Assembly: GCA_017428545.1 (NCBI GenBank)
Contig: JAFRQR010000035.1
Coordinates: 1 to 64,000, forward strand
Source of the DNA: Clostridiales bacterium
GTDB lineage: Bacteria; Bacillota; Clostridia; Saccharofermentanales; Saccharofermentanaceae
Length of the DNA: 64,000 bases
Direction: 5' to 3'
The notes under the pieces are model-generated. The model searched no databases. It was given only the letters and a program-made list of their open reading frames with translations, and was not told the origin of the DNA. Positions 28,633 through 37,889 of this stretch are shown here, piece by piece (within the stretch, counting starts at the first letter, position 1; each line of letters opens with the position of its first letter). Position numbers and translations under genes: made by a program.

Positions 28633-31116
28633 ATGGACGATAAGGAAAGAAACTTTTACGATAAGATCAAAGACGCAGTCAGCGCATACGTGCTTCACGA
28701 TCCGAATGCACAGGCGGCGGCTGCTTTTGACCGTGAGAAAAGAATGAAGTCGGTCGACGACAAGACGCTTTCCATGTTCCGGGAATCTGCGGAAGCAGGC
28801 CATCCGTTTTCCTGTTTTAATCTCGGGCGCTGTTATGAGACCGGATCCGGTGTGGAAAAGGATCTGGAGCAGGCCTATGAATGGTATAGAAAAGCGGCCG
28901 CAGGCGGCGATGTGAACGCGTGGCTTGCGCTTGCGAAGATGTTCGACACGGGAACGTATGTCGATAGAGACCCGAAGGAAGCCGCCATGTGGCTTTCGCG
29001 CGCAGCGAACAAGGAACACCCGATCGCCATGATCGGCATGGGACAGAAATATACCCGCGGAGACGGGGTCGAAAGAGATCACGAAAAAGCACTGGAGCTT
29101 TTCAAAGAGGCCAGAAAGCTGGCGCCGGGGATCGGAAGTTATGTTCTCGGTGAAGCCGTCGGTGACGGTATCGGCTGCAAAAAAGATTATGCCGAAGCGG
29201 TCAAACTTTTTGAGGAAGCCCATGAACATAAATTCCCACTCGGTACTTATAACCTCGGCATGATGCTCGAGATGGGCCTGGGCTGTGAAAAGGATGAGAA
29301 GAAGGGATTCGAGCTCATCAAGCAGGCCGCGGACGAGGGCGTCGCAGAGGCGATGTACCGGATCGCCTTCCACTACAGAGAGGGGACTTCCGAAGCACAA
29401 AAAGACGATAAGACTGCCTTCGAGTATTTTAAGAAGGCCGCAGATAAGGGCTTTGCGCCGGCGCAGGTCGAAACGGGCCTTTCCTACGAAAACGGCGTGG
29501 GCGTCGAGATGAATAAGGAAGAGGCGTTTAAGTACTACGAAAAAGGAGCGAAGTCCGGCCTTCACACGGCGATCGTGTGTCTCGGTGTATGCTACCGCTC
29601 CGGGATCGGCTGTGAACCGGATGAAGAAAAAGCATTGGAACTGATGGAAGATGCCGTCGCGCTCGGAAACACCCGTGCGTACCATCTCATGGCCAGCTTC
29701 CTTTTCGAAGAGGATCCGTATGACGAGCGCGCCATGAACCTGGAGATGGTGGCAGCCAGGGCCGGATTTGCGAGGTCTTCGATGTTCCTGGGCGGGTTCT
29801 TCGTCCAAAGAAGCGATATGGGTCCCGATATGGAAAGAGCCGAGCACTATTTCCGCCTGGCGGCCCGCGAAGGGGACGGAACGGCGATGTTCGAGCTCGC
29901 CGAGATCCTCGATACAGAGGAGAATAAAGACAACGAAAAGATCCAAAGAGAGCTCCGCGCGCTCTATGCGGCAAGTGCCGATTCGGGTCATCCTCTGGCG
30001 GCCTATAAGATGGCGCAGAAATATAAGGATCCTGCCTCCTGTAAGACAGCTGCAGAGGCTGAACAGAAGGAGATCCACTACATGTGCATCGCGGCGTCCG
30101 GAGGAATTCCCGACGCGGCAAAACAGATCGCGGAAAGAAGTTTTTGGGGCGATAAGATGCGCGTCAGTATCCCTTCGGCATGTGCCCTTTACCGCCTGTC
30201 CGCAGAGGATCTGGGGGATTCAGGCCTTATGGCCAAGTACGCGTTTACGAGACTTCTCGTCCTCGGTGAATGGCTCTATCGGCAGACGGGATTTATTAAC
30301 AAGACCATGCTTCCCGCTGCGGAAGCAGAGCGCAAGAAGCTTCGTGAGAATAAGGATTTTGTGGAGGCCGTCCTGACCCTCAATAACCTTGCCGCGGAAA
30401 ATGTTCCGGAGGCGCGTATGTTCCGTCCTTTGGTAAAAGCACTTTTCTTCGGCTCTGATCTGTCTTCGGAAGAAGACAAGTCGGATCTGGCGTTTATCGA
30501 AGAGCAGCCGGACTGCCGGCAGAAGAGATATGTCAATGGCCTGATCGCAGCGATCCTTCATCAGGAACAGCCGAAAGAAGCGATCGATATCCTTTCGGAT
30601 GCCAGGGAAAACCACGGCGTCGGAAATGTGAATTATCTTCTCGGAAATCTCTATGAGACACTGGCCAGAGGTCCCCGGAAAATGAAGAAGACCGAGGTTC
30701 CGGTCGCTTCCGGATCCGGGAAAAAATGGACGTGGGTAAAAAAGAAGAAAAACACAAAAGAAGAATACTTAAGATCGGCATCGTTTTATTATCTTCAGGC
30801 ATTTTCCAACGGGGAAACCAAGAGCCCCGCAATGTATGATTACGCTGCGGATCAGCTTCTCGCGGATGCCAAGCAGAGATCTCTTCTTGCGATGGGGATC
30901 GTGTTACTTTTTTCGATACCGGTGCTTTTCCTTCTGTTTATGATGGATCATGAAGGCGCAATGACTGCAAAAGAAAAGTGGGATCTGCTTTTTAAGATCA
31001 TCGGCATCAATATGGCGGTCTATCTGGGATTGTTTCTACTGATGGAACTCATCAGCGCCGTAAAGAAATTGAACATGAAAAAAAGATCCGGGAAGATGAA
31101 AAAGGAGATGAAATAA
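28633..31116 (+). CDS. Sel1-repeat protein with C-terminal membrane anchor
   Basis: An 827-residue protein made largely of Sel1/TPR-like repeats of about 36 residues (A..LG..Y..G.GV..D..KA...Y..AA), clearest at residues 50-330 and around 390-470. Two hydrophobic segments lie near the C-terminus (about residues 755-775 and 790-810). Such repeats serve as protein-interaction scaffolds. No enzymatic domain is seen. The ATG lacks a strong ribosome-binding site. trmL begins three bases after the stop, so the two are probably cotranscribed. Confidence 0.85.
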   Translation: MDDKERNFYDKIKDAVSAYVLHDPNAQAAAAFDREKRMKSVDDKTLSMFRESAEAGHPFSCFNLGRCYETGSGVEKDLEQAYEWYRKAAAGGDVNAWLALAKMFDTGTYVDRDPKEAAMWLSRAANKEHPIAMIGMGQKYTRGDGVERDHEKALELFKEARKLAPGIGSYVLGEAVGDGIGCKKDYAEAVKLFEEAHEHKFPLGTYNLGMMLEMGLGCEKDEKKGFELIKQAADEGVAEAMYRIAFHYREGTSEAQKDDKTAFEYFKKAADKGFAPAQVETGLSYENGVGVEMNKEEAFKYYEKGAKSGLHTAIVCLGVCYRSGIGCEPDEEKALELMEDAVALGNTRAYHLMASFLFEEDPYDERAMNLEMVAARAGFARSSMFLGGFFVQRSDMGPDMERAEHYFRLAAREGDGTAMFELAEILDTEENKDNEKIQRELRALYAASADSGHPLAAYKMAQKYKDPASCKTAAEAEQKEIHYMCIAASGGIPDAAKQIAERSFWGDKMRVSIPSACALYRLSAEDLGDSGLMAKYAFTRLLVLGEWLYRQTGFINKTMLPAAEAERKKLRENKDFVEAVLTLNNLAAENVPEARMFRPLVKALFFGSDLSSEEDKSDLAFIEEQPDCRQKRYVNGLIAAILHQEQPKEAIDILSDARENHGVGNVNYLLGNLYETLARGPRKMKKTEVPVASGSGKKWTWVKKKKNTKEEYLRSASFYYLQAFSNGETKSPAMYDYAADQLLADAKQRSLLAMGIVLLFSIPVLFLLFMMDHEGAMTAKEKWDLLFKIIGINMAVYLGLFLLMELISAVKKLNMKKRSGKMKKEMK

Positions 31117-31119
31117 TAA

Positions 31120-31656
31120 GTGGCAGTACATGTAGTTCTTTTTGAGCCGGAGATCCCTCAGAATACGGGGAATATCCTTCGCACCTGTGTGGCTACGGAA
31201 ACACATGTCCACATCATCAAGCCTTTGGGGTTTGAATTGAGTAAAGAGACACTGAAAAGATCTGCATCCAATCATCTCGATCATGCAGACTATACGCTCT
31301 ACGAGAATTTCGAAGACTTCGAAAGCAAGAATCCGGGCACGTATTTCTATATGACCCGATACGGAAAAAAGCCGCACAGCAGCTTTGATTTTGCGTCCGT
31401 AAAAGACGATATCTACCTGATCTTCGGAAAAGAAAGCACGGGTATCCCGTACGACCGCCTCCGCGCGCATCTGGATCACTGTTTCCGCATCCCGATGTCC
31501 GGGAACTGCCGGAGCCTGAACCTGTCAAATGCCGTCGCCATCGCACTTTACGAAGTCATGCGCCAGCTGGATTATCCGAACCTGTCGCTGACCGAAGTGC
31601 AAAAAGGCGAGGATTTCCTCGAGTCTTTCGATATCCGCCCGTTCAGAAAGGAATAG
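31120..31656 (+). CDS. trmL: tRNA (cytidine/uridine-34-2'-O)-methyltransferase TrmL
   Basis: This SPOUT-fold enzyme methylates the wobble ribose of tRNA-Leu isoacceptors. The N-terminus VVLFEPEIPQNTGNILRTC and the knot motifs LIFGKESTGIP and RIPMSGNCRSLNLSNAVAI are diagnostic. At 178 residues it is slightly longer than many relatives. The GTG start has AAGGAG about 12 bases upstream. It stops with TAG three bases before the next gene. Confidence 0.93.
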   Translation: MAVHVVLFEPEIPQNTGNILRTCVATETHVHIIKPLGFELSKETLKRSASNHLDHADYTLYENFEDFESKNPGTYFYMTRYGKKPHSSFDFASVKDDIYLIFGKESTGIPYDRLRAHLDHCFRIPMSGNCRSLNLSNAVAIALYEVMRQLDYPNLSLTEVQKGEDFLESFDIRPFRKE

Positions 31657-31659
31657 AAA

Positions 31660-33798
31660 ATGGAAAAGAAATCGATCTTCGGCTGGCTTTCTATCCTGTG
31701 GCTTTCGCTCGTTATGCTCGTTTCCGAAGGCTGTTTTGCGCTTCTTGTGGGCAACCCGCTTTCCTACTACACGGGAGTTCTTGTCCTGAGTATGGCCCTG
31801 TTTGTTACGGCGCTGATCCTTCTGGTCCCGAAAAAGAAGTTCCGGGTCATTGCCTTTGGCGTGATCACCCACTTATTGACGATCGCCTATATTTCCCAGT
31901 ATATCTACTTCAAGATCTTCGGCACGATCTTCGTATGGGCATCCATCTCTTCCGGAGGAGCGGGCGCCGTCGCCGAGTATAACAACGTCGTCAGGGATGC
32001 CATGCTTCACGGATGGTGGGGGATACTGATCCTGATCCTGCCGAGTGCGCTCTACTGGCCGGTGATCCGAAGATTTATTAAAGAGATCCCCGAACCGGGA
32101 AGAAAACAGCTTATTGCGGCATCTGCCGCTTTTGCCGCAATAACACTTCTCGGGACGCTTCAGGTCCTTGCCGACAGGAAAGGCGCATCGAGCCCGCGCC
32201 GGCTCTATCTGTCGGAATTTTCCCAGGACGCTTCGCTTCGGACCTTCGGTCTGGCACCGACCATGGCTCTTGATTTCCGGATGAATGTCCTGGATCTTAA
32301 ATGGGATGAGAAAATAAATGTTGATGTCAGTGATATCGTAATCGAGACGAGGGCACCGGATACAACGACGATCGCGCCGACGGCGACTCCGATCCCGACG
32401 CCGGAACCGACACGTGCACCGGATGCAACTCCGACACCCACTCCCGCACCGACGCCTACGCCGACTCCGTATCCGAAAAATGTCCTGGATATCGATTTCG
32501 ACCTGGAAGAAGACAATAAGACCTATCGGAACATGAACGAGTTCTTTTCACAAAGAGAACCGACTTCCATGAATGAATATACGGGCATGTTCAAGGGAAA
32601 GAACCTGATCCTTCTTACGGCGGAAGCATTTTCCGGTTATGTCATCGATCCGGAACTGACACCGACCCTCTATAAGCTTTCGACGGAAGGCTTTGTCTTT
32701 AATAACTTCTACACACCGATCTGGTACGTGTCCACGTCGGACGGCGAGTTTGTCGAGACCACGGGCCTGATCCCGAAGTCCGGCATCTGGAGTTATACGA
32801 GGATCGCGAAAAACTATATGCCCTTTGCGTTTGGAAACCAGTTCGCTGCGCTGGGATATAAGACATATGCGTTCCACGATCACACCTACACGTACTACCA
32901 CCGCGACCGCTCATATCCGGTCATGGGCTACACGTATTACGGCGTGGGAAACGGACTGGATATCGAGCAGACCTGGCCGGAATCCGATGTCGAGATGATC
33001 GAGGAGACCGTCGATTATTATCTCGACGGAAGCGGGGATCCGTTCCATGTCTACTACATGACCGTCAGCGGGCATCTCCCGTATTCTTACGGCGACAATA
33101 AGATGAGCACGAAAAACAGGGACCTGGTAAAAGACCTGGATTACAGTTCCGCCGTAAAAGCATATATCGCCTGCCAGATCGAACTGGACCGCGCGCTGGA
33201 ACTTCTGATCCAAAAACTGGATGAGGCAGGGGAACTGGAAAACACGGTCATTGCACTCGGTGCGGATCACTACCCGTATGGCCTGGAACCGAGTCAGTAC
33301 AATGAACTTTGCGGAAAGAAGATGACGGATCCGTTTTCCCGCTATGAGAATGCGTTTATCCTCTGGAGCGGGGACATGACGGAGCCTGTCGTGGTCGACG
33401 AATATTGCAGCAGTCTGGACATCGCGCCGACGCTTGCGAATCTTTTCGGACTGCCTTATGATTCACGTCTTTACATCGGAACGGACATCTTCGCGCCAGA
33501 GCCGAATTATGTCATTTTCAGCGATAAGAGCTTCATCAACGACAAGATCATGTACAGCGCGGGATCCGGCACCGTCACGCCGCTTGTCGATGAGGAAATA
33601 ACTCAGGAGTATGTAAAGGAATGCATCGAGTACGTCAGCGAGCTTTATACGAATTCCGGAAACATTATCGAAAAGGACTATTATGGGTATCTGTTCCCGG
33701 ATGGCGCGCCATGGCTGATCTCTGAAACACAGGATACAAAAGATCCGTCTGAGGTTTCGGATCAGACGGATCAGCAAAATACTTCAACATCCGGATAA
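31660..33798 (+). CDS. LtaS-like sulfatase-domain membrane protein
   Basis: This resembles lipoteichoic-acid synthase and related phosphoglycerol transferases. Five or so membrane segments occupy residues 8-180. A Pro/Thr-rich linker (about residues 225-275, nucleotides 32,350-32,475) leads to an extracellular alkaline-phosphatase-fold domain. The metal and catalytic residues fit: Glu in LILLTAEAFSG, a nucleophile Thr in STSDGEFVETTG, and Asp-His in ALGADHYPYG. The C-terminal tail is Ser/Thr/Asp-rich. The exact substrate is not determinable. Together with UppP and the sortase it points to a Gram-positive wall. Confidence 0.82.
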   Translation: MEKKSIFGWLSILWLSLVMLVSEGCFALLVGNPLSYYTGVLVLSMALFVTALILLVPKKKFRVIAFGVITHLLTIAYISQYIYFKIFGTIFVWASISSGGAGAVAEYNNVVRDAMLHGWWGILILILPSALYWPVIRRFIKEIPEPGRKQLIAASAAFAAITLLGTLQVLADRKGASSPRRLYLSEFSQDASLRTFGLAPTMALDFRMNVLDLKWDEKINVDVSDIVIETRAPDTTTIAPTATPIPTPEPTRAPDATPTPTPAPTPTPTPYPKNVLDIDFDLEEDNKTYRNMNEFFSQREPTSMNEYTGMFKGKNLILLTAEAFSGYVIDPELTPTLYKLSTEGFVFNNFYTPIWYVSTSDGEFVETTGLIPKSGIWSYTRIAKNYMPFAFGNQFAALGYKTYAFHDHTYTYYHRDRSYPVMGYTYYGVGNGLDIEQTWPESDVEMIEETVDYYLDGSGDPFHVYYMTVSGHLPYSYGDNKMSTKNRDLVKDLDYSSAVKAYIACQIELDRALELLIQKLDEAGELENTVIALGADHYPYGLEPSQYNELCGKKMTDPFSRYENAFILWSGDMTEPVVVDEYCSSLDIAPTLANLFGLPYDSRLYIGTDIFAPEPNYVIFSDKSFINDKIMYSAGSGTVTPLVDEEITQEYVKECIEYVSELYTNSGNIIEKDYYGYLFPDGAPWLISETQDTKDPSEVSDQTDQQNTSTSG
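32350..32475 (+). repeat. Pro-Thr codon repeat in the LtaS-like gene
   Basis: A low-complexity run of CCG-ACG/ACT-type codons encodes alternating Pro, Thr and Ala, e.g. ATPTPTPAPTPTPTPYP. It links the membrane and catalytic domains and is likely prone to length change by slippage. Confidence 0.8.
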
Positions 33799-33802
33799 CC
33801 GG

Positions 33803-34777
33803 TCAGTTTTTACGTTTCTTTCTCGCTTCGAAAAGACTCTGGTCGGCATCCTGGATCAGCTCGGATGCGTCGAGCTGGTCATCGTATGTGGAAAAACCGT
33901 AGCACATCGTAAAACTGTACTTTTCTTCATCGATCACAAGCGGCTTTTTCTTCAGTTTCTCGTTGATTCGCGCCGTCAATGTTTTTGCGCCGGAAAGGGC
34001 GGTATCCGAAAGGATCAGGGCAAATTCATCGTTGCCGACACGGAATACGTCATCGGCACAGCGCGTGCTGGATCTTAGGATATCCGCGATATACTGAAGA
34101 ACGATATCGCCGGTCTCCGGACCGTGCTCTGTACAGAATTTCGTGAAATGATTGATGTCCATAAGAACGATGGTGAATCCCGCGCTGTAGCCTCTTCCGC
34201 GGACACGGGAGAAAAGACGCATATTGCGTTTTACCATCTCTTCGAAATACTTTCTGTTGTAAAGTCCGGTGACCTCGTCGACGGTGGAAAGATAGTGGAT
34301 CTTGGCATTGAGGTCATCGCAGAGTTTATCTTTCTGCTTAAGTTTCTGCTCGGTGGACTTTTCTTCCGTTATATCTCTTGTGATGCTCCAGGTGCCGCGA
34401 ACGTTACCGTCCTGGTCGATCAAGGGATAGATCGAAGTGGTAAGCCAGATCGTTTCAACGGTGGTGCGCTTGCCGGAAAGCTCGAAGTACTTCTCGAGAT
34501 TCAGAACGGGAGTCTTCTGTTCCATGACACGGTCTTCAAACTCGGCATGTGCCAGAGCTTCTTCCGATGTGACGAAATCGTCGAGTTTTTTACCCCTGAC
34601 CTCATCCGATGTCTTATAACCGAGAAGGCGCGCAAACGAAGAAGAGCAGAGCATATAGCGGTGTTCTTTGTCTTTGAAGCAGACGGAATAATCGACTTGG
34701 TTGAGAAGTACGCGGAAAAGCATCTCCTCCGAAAAGTCCTTGAAAAAATCTTGTGAGAAAGCGTCTCCTTTTTTCAT
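33803..34777 (-). CDS. PAS-GGDEF-like protein with degenerate GNDEF loop
   Basis: A 324-residue homologue in layout of the diguanylate cyclase at 12136-13086. A PAS domain spans residues 25-145 (VCFKDKEHRYMLCSSSF to GTWSITRDITEEK), followed by a GGDEF-family domain. The signature loop reads VGNDEFALIL instead of GGDEF, and the substrate loop is LMDINHFTKF. The changed glycine may reduce or abolish cyclase activity, so it may act as a receptor or regulator. GGGGGAGAG precedes the ATG. It faces the LtaS-like gene. Confidence 0.82.
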   Translation of the reverse strand: MKKGDAFSQDFFKDFSEEMLFRVLLNQVDYSVCFKDKEHRYMLCSSSFARLLGYKTSDEVRGKKLDDFVTSEEALAHAEFEDRVMEQKTPVLNLEKYFELSGKRTTVETIWLTTSIYPLIDQDGNVRGTWSITRDITEEKSTEQKLKQKDKLCDDLNAKIHYLSTVDEVTGLYNRKYFEEMVKRNMRLFSRVRGRGYSAGFTIVLMDINHFTKFCTEHGPETGDIVLQYIADILRSSTRCADDVFRVGNDEFALILSDTALSGAKTLTARINEKLKKKPLVIDEEKYSFTMCYGFSTYDDQLDASELIQDADQSLFEARKKRKN

Positions 34778-34806
34778 ATGGCTCTCCCCCCTCAGAGTAA
34801 AGAAGA

Positions 34807-35349
34807 TCAGCGTGCGACCGAAACGACTACGACCACACCGACCAGGATAAACAGGATGCAGCAGGCGACAGTCGTGACTTTAGATACCTCATGGGATTCG
34901 AAGATCACCGGGAAGTGGTTCTTCATGAAAAGCACATACTTGTCCCAAAGATCGGAAAACCAGACGGCGATCTTACGGAAAGTCACGTGAAGCTTCTCGC
35001 CGAATTTCATGTCTTTTCTGTATTCCAGCTGTTCGTCGGAATAAGAAAACATCTCTTTTACTTCTTCTTCGGAAATGATGGTCGCGTTCGCGGGTGCCGT
35101 AGGACGGATATCCGTATCCGAACTTGCGCATTCCTGATCGATGGAAACGAACATGCCGTTGGAACGGAAAGGATCTTTCTTCTGGTCTACGACCACACTC
35201 GGTGTCTTCCACGCGGGAACGGCGCTCGGGGAAACCGTATGAAGATCTTCCATCAGCGGATTTTCCACAGTCGAAACCGGGGCAGAAGGTTCTTCCCGGA
35301 TCTCAGAAAATGCTTCTTCAGGCAGTTCTTTGCGAGCAGTTTTACGCAT
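34807..35349 (-). CDS. C-terminally membrane-anchored protein, unrecognised
   Basis: A 180-residue protein that is hydrophilic and Pro/Glu-rich for about 135 residues. It ends in one hydrophobic helix (CCILFILVGVVVVVSV) followed by only two residues, which suggests a tail-anchored protein facing the cytoplasm. AAAGGAG lies six bases before the ATG. It is upstream of, and probably cotranscribed with, the GNDEF protein. No family is recognised. Confidence 0.6.
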   Translation of the reverse strand: MRKTARKELPEEAFSEIREEPSAPVSTVENPLMEDLHTVSPSAVPAWKTPSVVVDQKKDPFRSNGMFVSIDQECASSDTDIRPTAPANATIISEEEVKEMFSYSDEQLEYRKDMKFGEKLHVTFRKIAVWFSDLWDKYVLFMKNHFPVIFESHEVSKVTTVACCILFILVGVVVVVSVAR

Positions 35350-35473
35350 GATGACTCCTTTCCCGGCAGCAGATTAAGGTTAGTATATCATTATTTGGCG
35401 GATTATACAGCCGATCCCCGAAATTTATAGAATTAGTAGGGGTAATAGAGAGAATTCTCCTGTCATTTTGAGG

Positions 35474-35479
35474 TATAAT
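35474..35479 (+). promoter_or_regulatory. -10 box upstream of the HAD/kinase-like gene
   Basis: A perfect TATAAT lies about 32 bases before the chosen start codon, implying a very short 5' leader. The -35 region is not clear. Confidence 0.4.
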
Positions 35480-35510
35480 AGATGCAACTGTGAATTGGGG
35501 GTCTGTGATA

Positions 35511-36641
35511 GTGGATCGTGTTTACTTCGACATGGGGGTGTTTACGTTCTGGTCTGAAGAGTCGCTTGACAACAAGCGTCTTATCGCCAAGGGCGGAGTT
35601 CTTGTGTCTGATGACGCGGCCTTAAAGGAAGTCATGGATGGGTCTGATCCTCTGGATATGGACCTTGTCGAAATGCTCACGAATCTGTCAGAGGACGGAT
35701 TTGAACTGAACATTTGCGATACCCTTTCAGTACCGGAGATCCAGGATCTTCTCGGGGACCTCGGGATCGGAGATTTCTTTTCCAATATCGTCAGCGCCAA
35801 AAGCGCCAGGCCGTTTGCCAACAGCTTGAACAAGCTCCGCGGAAAGGAAGATTTTTCGATCTTTGTCGGAACGGACGAAACGGTGATCGAAGCCTGCGAC
35901 ATGGCGCAGATCCCGGTGATCGCCTACGGCGAAAAATATGCGGAAGTCTATAGATCCGCTTTTTGCGGGGCGAGATATCCGCTGGAGGTCGAAGACCAGA
36001 TCTACACCACGATGGTCGTTCACTATGTGGCCAGAAGGACGATCGAAAAGAACGCCAGGCTTCTGGGTATCGACGGCATCGATTATGCCGGAAAGAAATT
36101 CTTTGCCGACAAGCTCTGCCGCTACTTCGATATTCTGGGCAAGGAATACAACATCGTCTATCTGGAAGATTACCATCGTGCGGTCGAGGCGAGCTACAAG
36201 GGAGAAGACCCGGTCGAGGCCTACTACTTTAACGGATTTAATACCGAGAAGCTCATCGCCGAGGTGATCAAGCCGTTTAAGCGCGAGGGAAAGATCGACA
36301 AAGTGGTCTACTGCCTGGACAGTACCAATGATTCGTTCGTCAACGAAAGACACTACGAGCTTTCGGAGGATGGCGTGATGATACTGATCGGCACCATGAT
36401 GTACAGAGAACCGCTGATCCGCTATTTTGACACGACGGTGTACATGAGGGTGGATTATCGTGAATCGGAACACAGAGCTTCTTTGGAGGAAACGCCGATT
36501 TACGGAGACGACCCGGTCGAGGTCTATAAAACCAAGCAGATACCGGCGCAGAAGATGTATATTCAGCGCCATGACCCTTTCGAGGGAAGAGATTTTGTCA
36601 TCGATAATTCGAACTATCATCGTCCGTTTTTTATCGTGTGA
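35511..36641 (+). CDS. HAD-like / uridine-kinase-like two-domain protein
   Basis: The N-terminal 150 residues resemble a HAD phosphatase fold with weak motifs (VYFDMGVFTFW, FVGTDETVIEACDMA). The C-terminal 200 residues resemble the uridine-kinase/phosphoribulokinase family (YYFNGFNTEKLI, VVYCLDSTNDSFVNERHYEL). The expected P-loop reads GIDYAGKK, with Lys in place of the usual Ser/Thr, and the HAD nucleophile context is atypical, so either activity may be lost. Start is uncertain: GTG at 35511 has a G-run nine bases before it; GTG at 35490 and 35505 are alternatives. The next gene follows by 15 bases. Confidence 0.6.
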   Translation: MDRVYFDMGVFTFWSEESLDNKRLIAKGGVLVSDDAALKEVMDGSDPLDMDLVEMLTNLSEDGFELNICDTLSVPEIQDLLGDLGIGDFFSNIVSAKSARPFANSLNKLRGKEDFSIFVGTDETVIEACDMAQIPVIAYGEKYAEVYRSAFCGARYPLEVEDQIYTTMVVHYVARRTIEKNARLLGIDGIDYAGKKFFADKLCRYFDILGKEYNIVYLEDYHRAVEASYKGEDPVEAYYFNGFNTEKLIAEVIKPFKREGKIDKVVYCLDSTNDSFVNERHYELSEDGVMILIGTMMYREPLIRYFDTTVYMRVDYRESEHRASLEETPIYGDDPVEVYKTKQIPAQKMYIQRHDPFEGRDFVIDNSNYHRPFFIV

Positions 36642-36656
36642 GGAGGTTAGGAAATT

Positions 36657-37889
36657 ATGCAGAGAGTGCTGGTCATTGGCTGCGGCAAATTGGCTCGTGC
36701 CGTCATACCATTGCTTTCAAAAAATGCCGAGTGTTTCCGTGAGATCTGTTTAAGCGGCAGATCCAAGGAAAAGTGCGATCAATACAAGAAAAAGTACAGC
36801 AGTGACAAACAAAAGATCGTCACGGCTTTCGTGGATATCCGCAACATGGAAAAGACGCTGCTGATGGCGAAGATCTATCATCCGGATCTGGTCATCAACC
36901 TGGCGCCGTCGTCCCTGAATCTTCAGGTCATGGATCTTTGCCTTGCGATGGGCGCGAATTATATTGATGCGTCTCTATATATTCCGAAGGGATCTTCCAC
37001 CTGCGATATCGACGCGGAATATGCCTACGATAAGAAGTTCCGCGAAAAGGACCTGACGGCGATCATCGGCTGCGGATTTAACCCCGGTGTGATTGATGCT
37101 TTTGCCCAGTACGTCGCGATCAAGCAGATGGATGACATAAGAACGATCGATATCATCGACATGAACGCGGGTACCAACGCACATCCGTATCTGATGAATA
37201 CTCCGATGATGACAAGCCTTAGGCAGATCTCTTCCGAGAGCCGTATGTGGTCCAACGGCAATATCGTAAAAGTACCGCCGATGAGCACTCAGGCGAAGTA
37301 TTCCTTCCCGGAGATCGGTAAGAGAAATCTTTATATGGTCGACCACGAAGTCATCGACGCGCTTTCCGGAGAGGTTCCGGATGCCACGATGATCCGCTAT
37401 TTCTCGGCATTTAAGCGTCCGTTCCTGTCGATGGTCAAGATCCTCCGCGAGGTAGGTATGACCAGCACGACTCCGGTCGATATCGACGGACAGCAGATCG
37501 CCCCGCTGGATTTCCTTTCGGAAGTCATGCCGCAGCAGGAAGATCTCGTTGCCACGGCTCGCGGCAAGACCGGCGTAGGTATGCTGATCCACGGAAGTAA
37601 AGAAGGTGTCGGCAAGCAGTGCCTTGTTTACACACTGATCGATCATCAGGAATGTTTTGAAAAATACGGTGCTTCCGCTACGGATTTCATGGGCGCCGCA
37701 GCGCTCGTATCCGGTGCGGTCATGCTCTCGCTCGGACCGTGGATGAGCCCCGGTGTGCACATGGTCTCTGAATTCGACCCGCTCCCGTTCCTCAAAGAGA
37801 TCCAGAATCAGGGATTGTTCTATAAGCTTTTGGAAAATGCGCCGGAGCTCGATGTGGTGTCCGGATCTTCCGAAGACGAGGAAGAGTGA
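36657..37889 (+). CDS. Saccharopine dehydrogenase-family protein (carboxynorspermidine dehydrogenase-like)
   Basis: A 410-residue NAD(P)-dependent oxidoreductase. The Rossmann motif VLVIGCGKLARAVIPLL is at residues 4-20, followed by INLAPSSLNLQVMDLC and GCGFNPGVIDAFAQY. The overall pattern fits the LYS1-type proteins that include carboxynorspermidine dehydrogenase of an alternative spermidine pathway. The decarboxylase partner gene is not in the window, so the substrate is uncertain. AGGAGG precedes the ATG. Its last 70 bases overlap the convergent YfhO-like gene. Confidence 0.8.
   Translation: MQRVLVIGCGKLARAVIPLLSKNAECFREICLSGRSKEKCDQYKKKYSSDKQKIVTAFVDIRNMEKTLLMAKIYHPDLVINLAPSSLNLQVMDLCLAMGANYIDASLYIPKGSSTCDIDAEYAYDKKFREKDLTAIIGCGFNPGVIDAFAQYVAIKQMDDIRTIDIIDMNAGTNAHPYLMNTPMMTSLRQISSESRMWSNGNIVKVPPMSTQAKYSFPEIGKRNLYMVDHEVIDALSGEVPDATMIRYFSAFKRPFLSMVKILREVGMTSTTPVDIDGQQIAPLDFLSEVMPQQEDLVATARGKTGVGMLIHGSKEGVGKQCLVYTLIDHQECFEKYGASATDFMGAAALVSGAVMLSLGPWMSPGVHMVSEFDPLPFLKEIQNQGLFYKLLENAPELDVVSGSSEDEEE

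Noticed and set aside
28543..30078. A 511-codon open frame antisense to the Sel1-repeat gene
   Set aside because: It is the mirror of a repeat-rich, GC-balanced gene whose plus-strand frame shows clear Sel1 repeats; the antisense product has no recognisable features.
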